From: Litomosoides sigmodontis | Taxonomy: Eukaryota; Nematoda; Chromadorea; Rhabditida; Onchocercidae | DNA: 64,000 bases | NCBI GenBank assembly: GCA_963070105.1 | Contig: OY718805.1 | Span: 8,115,001 to 8,179,000 of the forward strand | Direction: 5' to 3' | Part shown: positions 51,599-63,854 of the stretch, one piece after another | Position numbering within the stretch: the first letter of the stretch is position 1 | How the letters are laid out: every line of letters begins with the position of its first letter | Made by a program: the position numbers and the translations under genes | The notes under the pieces: generated by a model | What the model was told of the DNA's origin: nothing | Seen by the model: only the letters and a program-made list of their open reading frames with translations | Databases searched by the model: none

Positions 51599-54500
51599 TC
51601 ATTTTTGATTTTTTTGCACGAAGTGGTGCTTGTGCGTAGCTTGATGATATGCACGCATATCGATAATTAAATAAACACCGTTCTCATCCTTTACGCAGTC
51701 ACGCATGCCTTCGTAAAAAAAGAGCGTTGTTGGGATGGAACGCAGGAACGCTTCGCCACGTCGTTGCGAATGCCATAGCAATTGCTTGAGGAATTCTTCT
51801 TCAGTTAATTCTTCCGTTGGAGTACCATATTCATATTCCTTTAAAAAAAAAAAAAAACAATTCTACTACTATCCTATGTATATGTAGAGAAAGAGAGAAA
51901 GAGATAGCGAGAGAGAGAGAGGGAGAGAGGGAGAAAGAGAGAGAAAATCGTTATTATTAATTCCAACGGTCATTTGATAGTTAACAATGCAATTGAATTA
52001 TCATCATCACCTTTATGTATTCATCGATTTTTTTTCTAGCAATGCATTCATCCTCATAGGACATTCCACTTATCCAGTCACGTGTTCGTGCAACTTTTAG
52101 TTCCTGTACATCATTCCACAACTTACGAAAACTATCACCAAGAAAAATTTTAACAGTTGATGGTACATATTTTGGAAATCCATGTTTCATCTGGAATTAT
52201 TCGTAAATTATTAATTAATCGCTATTCGAATAGAAATTAATTTTAGTTGCATGTAAAAAAAACTGACAAATATACTCTTTCATACTCCTTTTTTTTTAAT
52301 GCAACAATGACTATTCAATTAATTAATTAGCTTATAAAATTCACAGCTTAACAATTCAAAGCTTCAATTTACAACATTGCCTTTTTTTTTAGAAAAAAAA
52401 AGGCGAGTGCCAAATTTCCAATAATTAAAAAAAAAAAACAATACCATCGTGAAAGTAGTAATTCTTTGTTTTAGAAAAAAAAATTTTTTTTCTTAACTTG
52501 TTAAATTTTTCGTTATGCAACGAATGTTGTGAACAAACATTTAAAATTTCATTCCCTTTATAAAAAATTCATCTCAAACATTTTTTCTTTTGAACATTTA
52601 CTACAATTCTAATTTGAACTGATAGCAGAAAGGTGTAAACCTGCATATCTTGTAATTTATCCAAATGTACCGCAACATTTTTCCAACGTTTTGCGTGAAA
52701 GCACAAGCAATTCCACAACGTTTCCGTCATGCATGCATTAATTTCTTTTGGATGTTGTAATTTTGGCAATTCCATTCGCTGCAAACATTTATTTTTGTCA
52801 TTTTAGGAAGCAAAAAAAAAAAAATCAAAATTTACAAACTTATGCAATCAACCAATTTGCTCTCACGTCGAGCAACAATTGACGCGAAACTCGTATTTTC
52901 CGCTAATTATTTGTTAGGTTAGCTAGCAAAAATAAGTATTATTTTAATAAAATTTACTAAATTTTTTTTTCTCCACTAATCAAATAAATCATCATCGATT
53001 GTTGAATTTGTCAAACAAATGTTAGAATAAATTATTTGCTAAATTTTTTAAATTAAATATATTGAAACTAAATTGAATGAATGGTTTTTATATTGAATTC
53101 TTTTTTTTAATTAAACAAATAAATTATTGATGATAAAATTTATCAACCATTGTTCGAATAATCACTTTTTTTTTGCTCAACACAAATCTTCTTTTACCAT
53201 TTCTATTTTACATTCTTTCCTCAATGTCGTCATTTTTTATCATTTCATTTCAATTTTTTTTTTCAATGAATGAAATTAATACGTACTTTTAAGCCGCGTA
53301 CAGTCATAGCAGCGCATTCAGTGTAGCTTCCAGCAAAATAACCACCTTCCAAAATAGCCAAAATTTTATTTGGCCATAAATTATCCAACATTTTCATTAT
53401 ATGACCATATCTGCAATTGTACTCCTACAACACACTCTCTGTTTTTTTTTTCAAAAAAAATTTTTTTTTGCTACTATAAAATAAAGTGTGATAAAATTAA
53501 AGCAAATTTTACTTTTCACCTAACACTGTTTAAAATTTTAAATTTTTTATAAAAAAAACGCACCCATGTGCCTTTATGCCTTGTCCATTCTCCAATAAAT
53601 CATCATAGTAAGCACTGTCAAGTCCAAGTGCAACAAGCACTAATTCAGGTTGATACTCATTAGCAATAGGTATTACAAGATGTCGCAATGCACCAATATA
53701 GTCACCTTCTGTATTCATTGCACAATTCAACGGAATTGATACGATATTATCTGACAAAAATCACGTACGTGTATTTTATTTTTTTTTTAGCAAAAGATGA
53801 CTACTTTTAAAATTACTTATTTTGCTCTTTTTTTTTGAATTATTACACTGTTTTAAAATTTTGCATGTTCAACGTTGCTCCTTTGTTTCGTTTTGTTCTT
53901 GCGCAGCTAAATTTTGTTAATTAAATTGCTGTAAAAAGGTCGAATTTCACAACTATGATAGGATAAATTTACAGCATATTGCTAAAAAAAATAGCTATTA
54001 CCATGGTTCATTCATTGATTAATTTAATTAAAATTTATGTTTATTCCTACACAAATACAACATCTCTATGGATTTTCAATAGTGCACTTTCATTTTTTAA
54101 TTATTCATTCATTTAAAATTGTTAATTTCCACCATTATCACCACAATATTCATTATTGAATTATAAATGCGTGTGGCTAATTTCAAATATTTCCACTTCA
54201 AAACTACCATACCACTCATACTATTACCGTATTTGTTATCGTAATCATACGCCTCCTCATATGGCCAAAAAGCACCATAGTGATAAGCGTGAAAATTGAC
54301 GTACAAAAAGCGATTATCGCCCTTTAAGGAGTGATATAATCCGTTGCCACAGTGATAATCAAAATCCAATATCAGTACCTGAAAGGCATCTTCTTTATTA
54401 CACCTAATTAGGCTAGTTAAATTTTTGCATATTTCATCCAAAATAATGAATTATTTTTTTTAAATTTCCCAAATCTTATTGTTCAATGATTTAATTTCAC

Positions 54501-55778
54501 GCCTAACATTTATTAAATTGTAATTGAAGTGTTGATTGCTGCATAAATTTGAACTATTTTGTAATTTTAATCAATTGCTTCAAAAGTGAAAGTTCAATAA
54601 TTTCATTCAATAAAATTTTGTTGCAAATCTTACTTTATTAATGTGACACTTTTCAACTGCGTATTTCGCTCCAATTGCAATATTATTGAAGATGCAAAAG
54701 CCCTGTGGTGAATTTCCGTATGAGTGATGACCCGGTGGTCGTACATTTGCAAAACCATTGCCAATTCTAAAAAGTTAACTTTCTTTGTTTTTTTTTTTGC
54801 TAAATAATTTAATTTTACAAATCTTAGCAAAATTAAGATAGGTATGCAAAGAATACGATACTCTCTCCTGCCTAATATGATGATATACTTGTTAAAACTC
54901 TAAACAAGTAATGAAATAAAAATTGTAAGTAAAAAAAAACACGTATTACAAGTAACAAAATTTACTCATACTACATGTACCATTTCCTAACAAGCATTAG
55001 TCATTAATTTCAATCAGTTAGACGATAAAATTTGAACAAAAATTAATTCACACGTAAATTCGCCACCTAAAATTCGCTTTGTCAATGAAAATGAAGATGT
55101 GAGATAGTTCAGGCTAGCCTAGACAAACCTTCCACTAATATTAGCCTTTATAAAATCGATTACGCCACCAACGACAAGCCGTGCAATTCGAACACTTGCG
55201 GGACAGAGCCAAAGTAATTCGTGTCCCTTGCAGTACTCCTCCAACTCCTCCACCGTTCGCATTGCTTCAAGTTCGTCAATCAAATTTTGTGGATGATTTA
55301 AGCGCAGCTCCCAATCCTCTGCTGCTCGAACTTTCACCTTTAATTTTTTAATTTCCGCTGCAACAAATGAGAATAAAGAATGATGTGCTCAATCAGTGAA
55401 TAATTTTTTCAAAAAAAAAAGCTTCTAAATTTGCCGAAGTTATTTGTTTTGCAGTCACACTAAAATATAAAACATGAAATTGAAATTGCAGTAGAAATGT
55501 AAATTAAGCTTGAATATGAAATTTTATATGACTTCTTTGCAACCGATAATTGATTTCAAGCTTCGTTCCTGACTTCATTTTTCAAATTTTTAACCAATTT
55601 GTGAAATTGAAATTTTATAAATTTAGCAAACATTTATTGCATCATTCAGTAAACCATCATTTTGCAATCGCGCATGAATTAGCACTGTTCGTTCCGGTCG
55701 TTCCTGAGTTTTTCCATTGAAATCGTACGGATTGGCATGTTGCTGCATGATATCATCGTAAATATAGCCGAACATCAT
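51599..55778 (-). CDS. Class II-like histone deacetylase, single domain
   Basis: Zn-dependent lysine deacetylase of the arginase/deacetylase fold, nearest in motif style to HDAC6/HDAC10-type (class II) enzymes. Nine exons (55655-55778, 55129-55357, 54634-54766, 54228-54378, 53564-53750, 53287-53410, 52641-52778, 52011-52190, 51599-51838) join in phase to 501 aa. Key residues: VRPPGHH (His131, His132), Zn ligands Asp169 and His171 in ILDFDYHCGNG, Asp257 in LGLDS, and catalytic Tyr299 in EGGY. The usual second His after the ligand His is Cys172. N-terminal YIYDDIM and ERPER are typical of the family. The C-terminal roughly 180 residues (from about aa 320) are acidic/basic helical sequence without a recognised domain; no ZnF-UBP is seen. 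It could correspond to nematode hda-10-like genes, which I cannot confirm. The first donor (GATG/GTTTAC) was picked by phase and family spacing. Confidence 0.92.
51887..51946. repeat. GA-rich microsatellite in an HDAC intron
   Basis: GAGA-rich run with GGGA interruptions in the last intron of the HDAC gene. Confidence 0.85.
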
Positions 55779-55785
55779 CGCTGAC
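55779..55785 (-). promoter_or_regulatory. Candidate SL trans-splice acceptor, HDAC
   Basis: The minus strand reads ACTGTCAG, then CG, then the start ATGATG, leaving a 2-nt 5' UTR. Confidence 0.5.
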
Positions 55786-55821
55786 AGTAAATAATAATCC
55801 ATTAGTTACTGTAATTACTGT

Positions 55822-55823
<2 letters not shown>

Positions 55824-55860
<37 letters not shown>
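55824..55860. repeat. CA microsatellite upstream of HDAC
   Basis: Uninterrupted CA run about 50 nt upstream of the HDAC start codon. In the minus strand it reads GT, close to the predicted acceptor. Confidence 0.95.
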
Positions 55861-55863
<3 letters not shown>

Positions 55864-56817
55864 GCGAAAAGCAAAAGGGAAACGAAGATTGCAGTGAAGA
55901 AGATGAAAGTAAGTGAAATTTATGCAATAGATATTTGACATTTTAAAGATTATTTCAAACGAATGAATAAATGAAATGGACGAATTCAAACGAATTTTCA
56001 AAGGTTGGACGAATGAGAGGATTATAGCCTAATTTCGTATTATTTCATCGTAAATTCGTCGAAAAATACTTTAACAAAGTAATGCCTCCTCTTTTTAATC
56101 CTTCTTCACTGCGTAGATTTTTAAGTGGTATTTTACGTTAATAATTAATTAATTCATCCAAGCAATTTGGTGCAAAAGTTAGCAATAGCAATTATAATCA
56201 GCGTGGGAACGAAATAAATTAACTTGCCAATATTAAATTTGTTGTGCTATGGAATTTTCAAAAAAAAAAAAATTTCCCGTTGAACTAACTCTTTCATGAA
56301 AATTCGTAGAAAAAGAGGGAGCAATTGAATTTAATTTAAATCAATATTAATTGTTGAACTGCTAAAAAATTGAAAAAGCAAAATTGACGAAGCTGAATGT
56401 CTGATAGTGCGCACGCAATTTTCCAAAGAATATATTCGAATTAATTAGCTCGGACTTGCTAAATTTAGCATTTTGTTTTTGTTCTTCTCTCCTTCTCTCT
56501 CTCTCCCTCTCTCCCCCTCTCCCTCTCCCTCTCCCTCCCCGCCTCCCCACTTTTTCTGCTCACTTTTTTTCAGTGATTAATTTGAGGAAATGATGATGGC
56601 AAATGATGTCAATATCATTGAGATGATAATCAGCTATTCATACTCAGCTAATTTCCGCTCCTCTTCCCCTGAATATATCAATGACCAAACACTGTTCATT
56701 AACTATAGCATTAGCTAAGCTGGGATTAAATTAGTGACCTGATATGCATAAGCGATATAATATATCTCTCAAGTACCACGCCACTTAGGCCATTCAGTCC
56801 CATTTTTTGGGATTAAT

Positions 56818-57170
56818 TTTGCATACAGCAATAATTAGTAATAATAATTATAGTAAATGATAATGACAGTAATAGTATTGATTGTATTAATAGTAGCGAT
56901 AACAACGACAACAATAACGACAACAGATAGACGAAAAATAAATGGATAATCAATTAAATAGGAAACAGACAAATAAATAATGAATAAATAAATAAATAAT
57001 AACAACATGAAGAGACTAAAATCAATCAAATAATGAATAAATAAGTAAATAAATAAACAAATAAATAAATGAATAAATAAATTAAATAAATAAATAAATA
57101 AGTTAATTAATTAAATAATAATTAAACAATAAATGAATGAATAAATAAATGAAATAAAATAACAACATGA
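56818..57170. repeat. AAT/AAAT tract with a repeated 23-mer
   Basis: Imperfect AAT units pass into AAAT (TAAA) units. A unique-looking 23-nt word, AATAACAACATGAAGAGACT plus AAA, occurs at about 56999 and again at about 57158, which suggests duplication of the interval between them. Confidence 0.75.
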
Positions 57171-58487
57171 AGAGACTAAACGAACCAAATACATTGCATA
57201 ATTTGAATCACAAATGAAGAAAAAAAATCCTGTGAAATTTTTTAATATATTATTGCTTGCTAACCAAAATATAAAAAAGAAAACGAAAAAGGCTGTCAAA
57301 TGAGCAACACAGAATTAATTGAAAATTTTCAATTTATTTCAACATTATTTATTTCGTCCAGCTGTAGTTAGTTTTCAAAAAAAAGTCAGTTCAAACAAAA
57401 CAAAAAACGCAGTCATCTCAAGAAAAAAATTCAATTTTTTGGATAATTTATAAAAAAAAACGTGAGCTTTTGTAAATTTTCTCATCCATCTTTTGTAAAT
57501 TTTTAAAAATTTTTGATCGATGGAAGAATTTGGAAGTAATTTTTTTGCAATTCTTTTATTTTTTGCTTATAAAAACTCATTCTTGTCCTTACAGTTACTG
57601 CAATGTGCAAATTTTGCGTTTCAAAATTTTCCACCAAAAAAAAGGTCATCCAGTCGTTGGTTTATTTAATTTGACTTACCTCATTTTTAATTCTAATTAA
57701 TTTGTGTAAAACCATTTTGCTTTTTTTTTTTCAGTGCTATTTTAGACTGTACAGTTTTCATGCATCCAAAAGAAAAATTATCTCGAAACAACTAATTCCA
57801 TTGCAATTTGATGATAAATGTTGACGATATGTGCGTCAAATAACTTACTATTAATGAAAGTTAAGCGTGTAAGAAGTCAAATTAAACGGTTGCAATTTTA
57901 ATATTTTGCAATAAAACAACGCAAAATTATTCAAATAATTAACAAAAAATGCTTGTCAAAATCCTCCGTTCTTATCTCTCACTTTTATGTTAATTTTTAG
58001 TTCTCAACAATTTCAATTCTCTGTGCGTTGTGATGTGATATGGAACACAAACGTGCATTCACTCACTGATTTAATACATTTTTTAACATTAAATTTATAA
58101 AAGTTTAATTTTTTTTATTATAATTTTTTATAAGAATTTATACACGTAGTATTCTACGAATATCATATGTTAATAGCGATTATGTACAAATTTTTAATTC
58201 CTGTTTTAATTTCTGTTAAAGCCTGAAAGAGCAAAGATTGCACCAACTTGAGGAGACGGTATTAGAAGACGATAAATTGAACTTAAAAATAAATTACTGA
58301 TGGTGGCTTAGATCATTTCGTCTACATGTAAATTTCAATTTCAACAATGCCTCATTGATGATGAAGCCGTTATTTCATGGGACCAATTTCGAATGCAATT
58401 ACATCGTCCCGTGGTTTGAATCATTGTTGCTTATTGATCACTCCCAACGGCGTTGCAGTGTTCACGTCAACGACAGCAGTTAAACGG

Positions 58488-59197
58488 ATGAGTGGTGCTA
58501 CGTGTGGTCATTCATCTAGCAGTACAGGTATACTTTTTTCGGGTTAGAGGAAGTAGCTTGTGTTTTTCATGATTAGGTTTGTAGATTGAAACAAATTAAA
58601 ATTTCTAAACTGTCTGAAAAATCACAGCTAATTAGTTAATCACATTGTTTTTTTCCTTCTATTTTTTGTTAATTATGACTCCACAAATTTCTTCTGAAAT
58701 ATGTGAACGATCAATGATCAAATGGCAGTATTATGTTGTGTGTTGGGACGATTTAATCCGACTTTAGGTGTTTTATTATTCTGGAAAAAGGGCGAAACTT
58801 TTTTTCAAAAGTAGAGCATCATGCCATCATGCTTTGAGAAAAATGTCTGTTTAAAAAAAATAGAGGAGTGCTTTCTGCAGTGACTGAAAAGTTTCATAAA
58901 TCTCGTTACACATATTTTAAAAAATTAAATTGTCTTGAAGTAGTGGAGATATCAGATATTAGTGCAATCGAAGAAATGCTTAAAACCTCTGCAATTCGTT
59001 GCTGAAGTATTAAATGGATATATGAGGTTAGACGAATTTATTGTTAGTACATCAGTGAAGTAGTCTAATCGAGTGCTTGTTAGATAATTGGCACAAAAGT
59101 CGCAACGGTACGAGATGAAGCGATCAGGCAATTTCTTTATGGCCCTTTTTTTGGGAGCATCGATCCGGACTTCCAAATACACTATCCACTTTTCTAA
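58488..59197 (+). CDS. Predicted 77-aa protein, family unknown
   Basis: Three exons (58488-58527, 58963-59042, 59084-59197) with in-phase junctions give a 77-residue product starting MSGATCGHSSSST and ending FQIHYPLF. Exon sequence is distinctly less AT-rich than its surroundings, introns are short, and an AATAAA follows at 59422. The middle of the protein (FVAEVLNGYMRLDEF, then GTKVATVRDEAIRQF) looks like a small folded domain with mixed helix and strand; I do not recognise the family. No signal peptide or membrane segment. A frame open upstream of the ATG begins at an acceptor (GTTGCAG at 58458), so a longer N-terminus is possible. ALG3 follows on the same strand about 1.5 kb downstream. 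Confidence 0.5.
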
Positions 59198-59421
59198 GGT
59201 TAATTACATTGTTTATATTCCATATTTACATAATGAAATCTATTATTAGTTATTCGTATTCATAGGTGTAGCAAGCGTTAGTGCTAAAGATTATTTTATG
59301 ATAAGTTGTTACCATTATCAGTTGTGTTTATTATAGGTTTTTGCCCTGTCCTCTGTAAGATTGTAGTACATTAAGTTGTTAGGTGTGTAAATTGTAAAGC
59401 TTTTTGACTCATTAATTGAGG

Positions 59422-59427
59422 AATAAA
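59422..59427 (+). terminator. Poly-A signal AATAAA, 77-aa gene
   Basis: Canonical hexamer about 225 nt after the predicted stop; a second one lies at about 59452. Confidence 0.4.
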
Positions 59428-60727
59428 GACTATAAGCTAAAACGCTTCAGGAATAAAACACTCTTCGACCATCTATGCTTGACCCGTCAGCTTTACTGCA
59501 TTGCGGAATTGGTTGCATCATGTCTATTCTCTGATTCCTAACAGTGCCTGCGAAATTGTGATGCGTGTCAATGCGTGCTTGGTAAGGTGTAAATATCTTT
59601 TATCGTGAAGCTATAATAACTATGAAAATAAGTCGATTTAGGTATCCATGAAAGTGATGACGTTTTTCTCATAAATATGCTTTGAGAAGTGGTAGACAAG
59701 TACAAAGGTATTGTGAGGTTCCCTGAAATTTTAATATCTGAAAAACAAATTAAATGGAACTGTTATCGTCGAGCAAATTACTGGTCGCCGAGTATTTGGA
59801 TAAGAACTAATATTTCGATAACTGTCTTTTATGAATTAGCAATTTTCTTACTTGTTGATTTTACTTTTTCTTTAGAAATTATAAAATTAATTGAAGAAGA
59901 TAACTTTTGTAGATGGATGATGGAGAGTTGTAGCAGTTCTCGTAGCAAGATGTTTTCCCTCGTTCCTGGATGGTTGGGAATTTACTAGAGTGGTTATATT
60001 GGCATATGCTGTTTGAAATGATTGTGCATTGTTTCATCTGAACACTCAATTTATTATAGTCAGTCTGTTTCAGTAAAAGATAAAATTATTGCAAGAATTT
60101 TTTGCACAGTTCACATGTCATTAAATTGTTGCTTGCATGTACTTCTGTCGCATACAAAAAAATGGGTCTTCAAAGTGACAGCTTGTGATAGTCAAAAGTT
60201 ACTACCTTCCGAAAGTTTGAATTTGTTACTTTTTTTAGTTTTTGCTAGATTGCTTTTTATATCACGTATAGTGGGATATTGAGGCAGGTTAAAACGTGAA
60301 TATATAAAATATCTCGCATTTCCTCTCGTGAAATATGGAAGGGAATGAAGAAGTAATTAAATTACGGAAACTTTCGTGCCTGAAACTTTGAGAGTATAAG
60401 TTTCTGAAGTCAGCGTCGGAGTTATTGCGAACAGTATGTTATATCTTGTATCATTGTGATGTGAAGCTTCAAAGCTGGCGGAAATTTATGGATGATGAAG
60501 TAAATGGGTTGCTCATATTTTATGTTCGAGCTCGGTGCAGCTATCATTTAGGTAGCGGTGTGGTGTTTCTATTTAATAATTATTATTTCCTGTAATTGGA
60601 GAATTGTGTCGTGTTTTCAGAGGATTTCCTAAAATTCTCGGAACTGTGTGTTGTAACAAGCAATTATAATGTTTGATTTTCGGAAATTCTTCGATACTAA
60701 TAAGAGGGGCAATATGAATTTATCCTC

Positions 60728-60735
60728 CATTTCAG
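60728..60735 (+). promoter_or_regulatory. Candidate SL trans-splice acceptor, ALG3
   Basis: CATTTCAG is followed by AAA and the start ATG at 60739, giving a 3-nt 5' UTR. TTTCAG is the typical nematode acceptor. Confidence 0.55.
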
Positions 60736-60738
60736 AAA

Positions 60739-63700
60739 ATGTGCTCCTTGATCAGGTTTTTGTTTTACATCAATCCAATAAATTTTAAAGTACTTGCCGT
60801 GTTGTTGTGGATATTTGATACCGTTTTATGTACGTTGGTTATCCAGAGAGTACCGTGTAAGTTTTTCTTTTTCTTATTTTAAAAGATCTCTTGTTAAATT
60901 GAAAATAGACTAGCTTTCGAATCGTTTACAGATACTGAGATAGACTGGTCTACTTATATGCAGCAAGTGAGTTGCTATGAACAAGGAATTCGTAATTATT
61001 CGGAAATTAAAGGTGATACGGGTCCTGTCGTGTTAGTTGCTTTCTGCGTTCGTAATTTCTTATTTAGACAATTTATAGAAAAACACGTAGTTTTTTAATG
61101 CCTGTGTTGTATAGAAAACCTGACAAAAGCGTTTACAAAGGAAGAGATTTCAATGAGCATATACTTTTTAAATTGTGAAGGCTAATCGGATAACTTATAG
61201 ATATCCGGCTGGACATATCTGGTTTTATTTAATCCTTTCTCGTATTACGAATGGTGGAAAAGATATCCGTACAGCACAATATGTTTTCGAATTTTTGTAC
61301 TTGACAAGCTTGTTACTAGTTTTTCGTATTTATTATATGAGTTATAAAGTAAGTATCTTTGAGGTAAACTAATTTTAAATCTTATTGTAGTCGACTTGTG
61401 ATGATTTAACATTATTAAACTTAATCATATAAGTTGTGAAGTAAGCAGCAAAGAGTCACTTTATTGGTTTTCTTACTGACTATGAGCTTTAAAAATGATT
61501 TACTCTTAACTAAGCTTGCAGCGGTATGGCATTTGTATATATACATCTTTTAAAAGGAAGTTTCCACTTTTTATAAAAAATCGATTCAGAGTTCTAAATA
61601 TTATCATTTTCCTTTTTCAGTTACCTCCATTTGTCCTAATTATTCTGTGCTGCATTTCGTACCGGATTCATTCCATCTATATTCTTCGACTATTTAATGA
61701 TCCTGTTGCGATGTTGTTCTTTTATTTAGCTATCAATTTTTGGATTGGTCGTCATTTTTCAATTGGTTGTATGTTCTACAGGTTCTCTCTTTACCCGATT
61801 AGTATGAATTAATTTCATTTTAAAGGTCCAATGCATTATGAGGGTGTGCTTTAAACTATTGCATTTAAATTAAGATTGTGGTATTGCTTTCAGTTTGGCT
61901 GTATCAGTGAAGATGAATATATTATTGTTTTCTCCGGCACTTTTTTTTATCCTTCTTCTGAACACTGGTTACTGGAATACGTTTATGATAATTATATTAT
62001 GTGCTACGATTCAGGTAAACCATTATAAACAGATTGCAGTATTGTATATTTTTTAAAGAATGACGAAGGTATTAATTCCGTGTTTATAATCTGAACTAAT
62101 TTATTGTTCATGCATCGAAAACTGTTCACCGTAGTTGATCGAAAATGCTGCTCAGCTTAAAAGTAAGCGCTTCTGCTGCTGCCATTAAAATGAAACCAAG
62201 TAAATTAAGAGCCGGTGTCACTAACGTATAGTGATTTTAGTGACTTAAATTGCAAGTTGTAGGTTTTAGCTTTATGATAATTTGCAAGTTTGGCTTTTGT
62301 GTTTTGATTATGTGTATGTTTTGCAGATTGTCTTAGCACTTCCATTTCTGCTCCATGATCCATTCTCTTATTTGCAAAAATCTTTCGATTTGGGGAGAGT
62401 TTTTCTTTTCGAATGGACGGTAAATTGGCGATTCTTGTCGGAAGCGATATTTTTAGATCATCGATTCCACATATTATTATTGGTTGTTCATATTGTTCTA
62501 CTTTTCTGTGCCGGTTACGTGTGGTTTAGGTATTGTTTACATTATTCGATTTTACTTTTTACGAAGTGAGACATTTTCTCGAGGTGTTGGAAACTATTTT
62601 AATTACTCGATCGCTGCGAGAAGTATAAAATTCATAAGTTTAGCAGAAAAATGAGTTCGTTGCATATGAAAGGGTGAAATGGCTGGGTTACGGGAATGCA
62701 GCTGTAAGCTAGCTTATAAACTCAGTACTTCAAATAGCAATAGAAATATCACCTAACGTGAGAATGGTTGGTTGCAGGCGATATGGAGGATGTATGCATA
62801 TGTTATCAATATTAAGATATAGTAAAATATCGTTGAGCACTAACGGTAAGTGTACTTTTTCCTGCTATATTAGCTAAAAACTCTTATAACTTAGTTCTCA
62901 CAATCAGTATAATAAGGTAACATGTATCGTGTATTCAGTTATTTTAACTTATTGGACAGCGATGACTTTTAGAGCTAGGCCGATTTTTTTTTTTGAACTA
63001 ACTGATAAGTTTTCAGAAATGCTCCTAGCTTTGTTCACAGCAAATTTAATCGGTATAAGTGTTGCCCGATCATTGCATTATCAGTTTTACAGTTGGTACT
63101 TTCATACATTGTCTTATTTGCTGTTTGCTGGTTTGCCTTTCAATAATGAATGGTTCTTTACAACAGGCGTAGTGGCATCCGTGCGAAAGTAAATTTCGTA
63201 TTTTGGCTGTTAGTATTTGGTTGTAGTGTTGCAGTAATATTTCACTGTTATGGGAATATTTGGGTTACTTTTTCTTAATAAAAACTATGTAAATGCATAA
63301 GTTAATATCTAATTTTTCATAGAAAGTTTTACAGAAAGAAATCAAATGTCATTCAAATTCCTAAGTTCAGTGGTGATACTTTATCGCCATTATCAATAAT
63401 CTTGCGGTACGTTCTCCAACGTTTAACTTGTAATTTTCGACATTATTAGACCGAACTTTTAACAGTTGATAAAAGTAGAGGATTACAAAGATGTCTGTTA
63501 TATTCCATTTACCCATATACGTTAACTGTTGAAAATATCCATTGGGAAACGAAACGTAGCTTATTTACTTGCTTTGAAGCATTAATTATCAGTTGTGTAA
63601 TCGACAACAACACACAGTTTAGAGAAGGGAGCACCGTATTTATGTGTGTATAAGTTGTAGCATTCAGAGAATGAAAGTACAATCGTTAGAAGTTATAAAT

Positions 63701-63854
63701 TTTTAGATGTTGTATTCTGATTGGAATCGAGATATGCTGGAACACCTATCCTTCAACAGTTGTCAGTTCAGCAATGCTTCACTGCTTCCACATAGCTGTA
63801 CTTTGCATATTGATGCATGATTATCATGCTAATAGCAATGTTAAAACATATTAA
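60739..63854 (+). CDS. ALG3: ALG3, Dol-P-Man alpha-1,3-mannosyltransferase
   Basis: ER membrane enzyme that adds the first dolichol-P-mannose-derived mannose to Man5GlcNAc2-PP-dolichol in N-glycan assembly. Ten exons (60739-60856, 60932-61031, 61201-61348, 61621-61781, 61894-62014, 62327-62529, 62778-62845, 63017-63188, 63323-63406, 63707-63854) join in phase to 440 aa, matching the roughly 438 aa of the human enzyme. Conserved blocks: [13 protein letters not shown] (aa 40-52), GDTGPVVYPAG (about 68-78), [67 protein letters not shown] and CWNTYPST. Many hydrophobic helices are evident. Relative to the human protein there is an insertion before the last helix pair, encoded by the end of exon 8 and exon 9, rich in Lys and Arg; exon 9 also supplies LSPLSIILR, which aligns with the family helix, so it is needed. 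It sits at the window's right end and is complete. Confidence 0.96.

Larger units (their letters stand above)
55786..58487. other. Divergent intergenic region, HDAC / 77-aa gene
   Basis: Contains a CA run (55824-55860), a CT-rich run (about 56490-56540) and an AAT/AAAT-rich tract (56818-57170). No exon candidates beyond the plus-strand exon at its right edge. Confidence 0.5.
59198..60735. other. Spacer before ALG3 with an unassigned exon-like segment
   Basis: A segment at 59491-59580 lies between an acceptor (CCCGTCAG) and a consensus donor (TTG/GTAAGG) and is open in one frame for about 30 codons with mixed composition. It does not join in phase to a longer product with its neighbours, so it is left unassigned. 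Another GC-richer patch at 59755-59810 is similar. They could be exons of a small or non-coding gene. Confidence 0.4.

Noticed and set aside
51325..51670. Poly-Gln/Thr/Asn and poly-Leu/Val/Cys frames
   Set aside because: Artefacts of the 13-bp minisatellite; the HDAC frame stops at 51599 before reaching it on its own strand.
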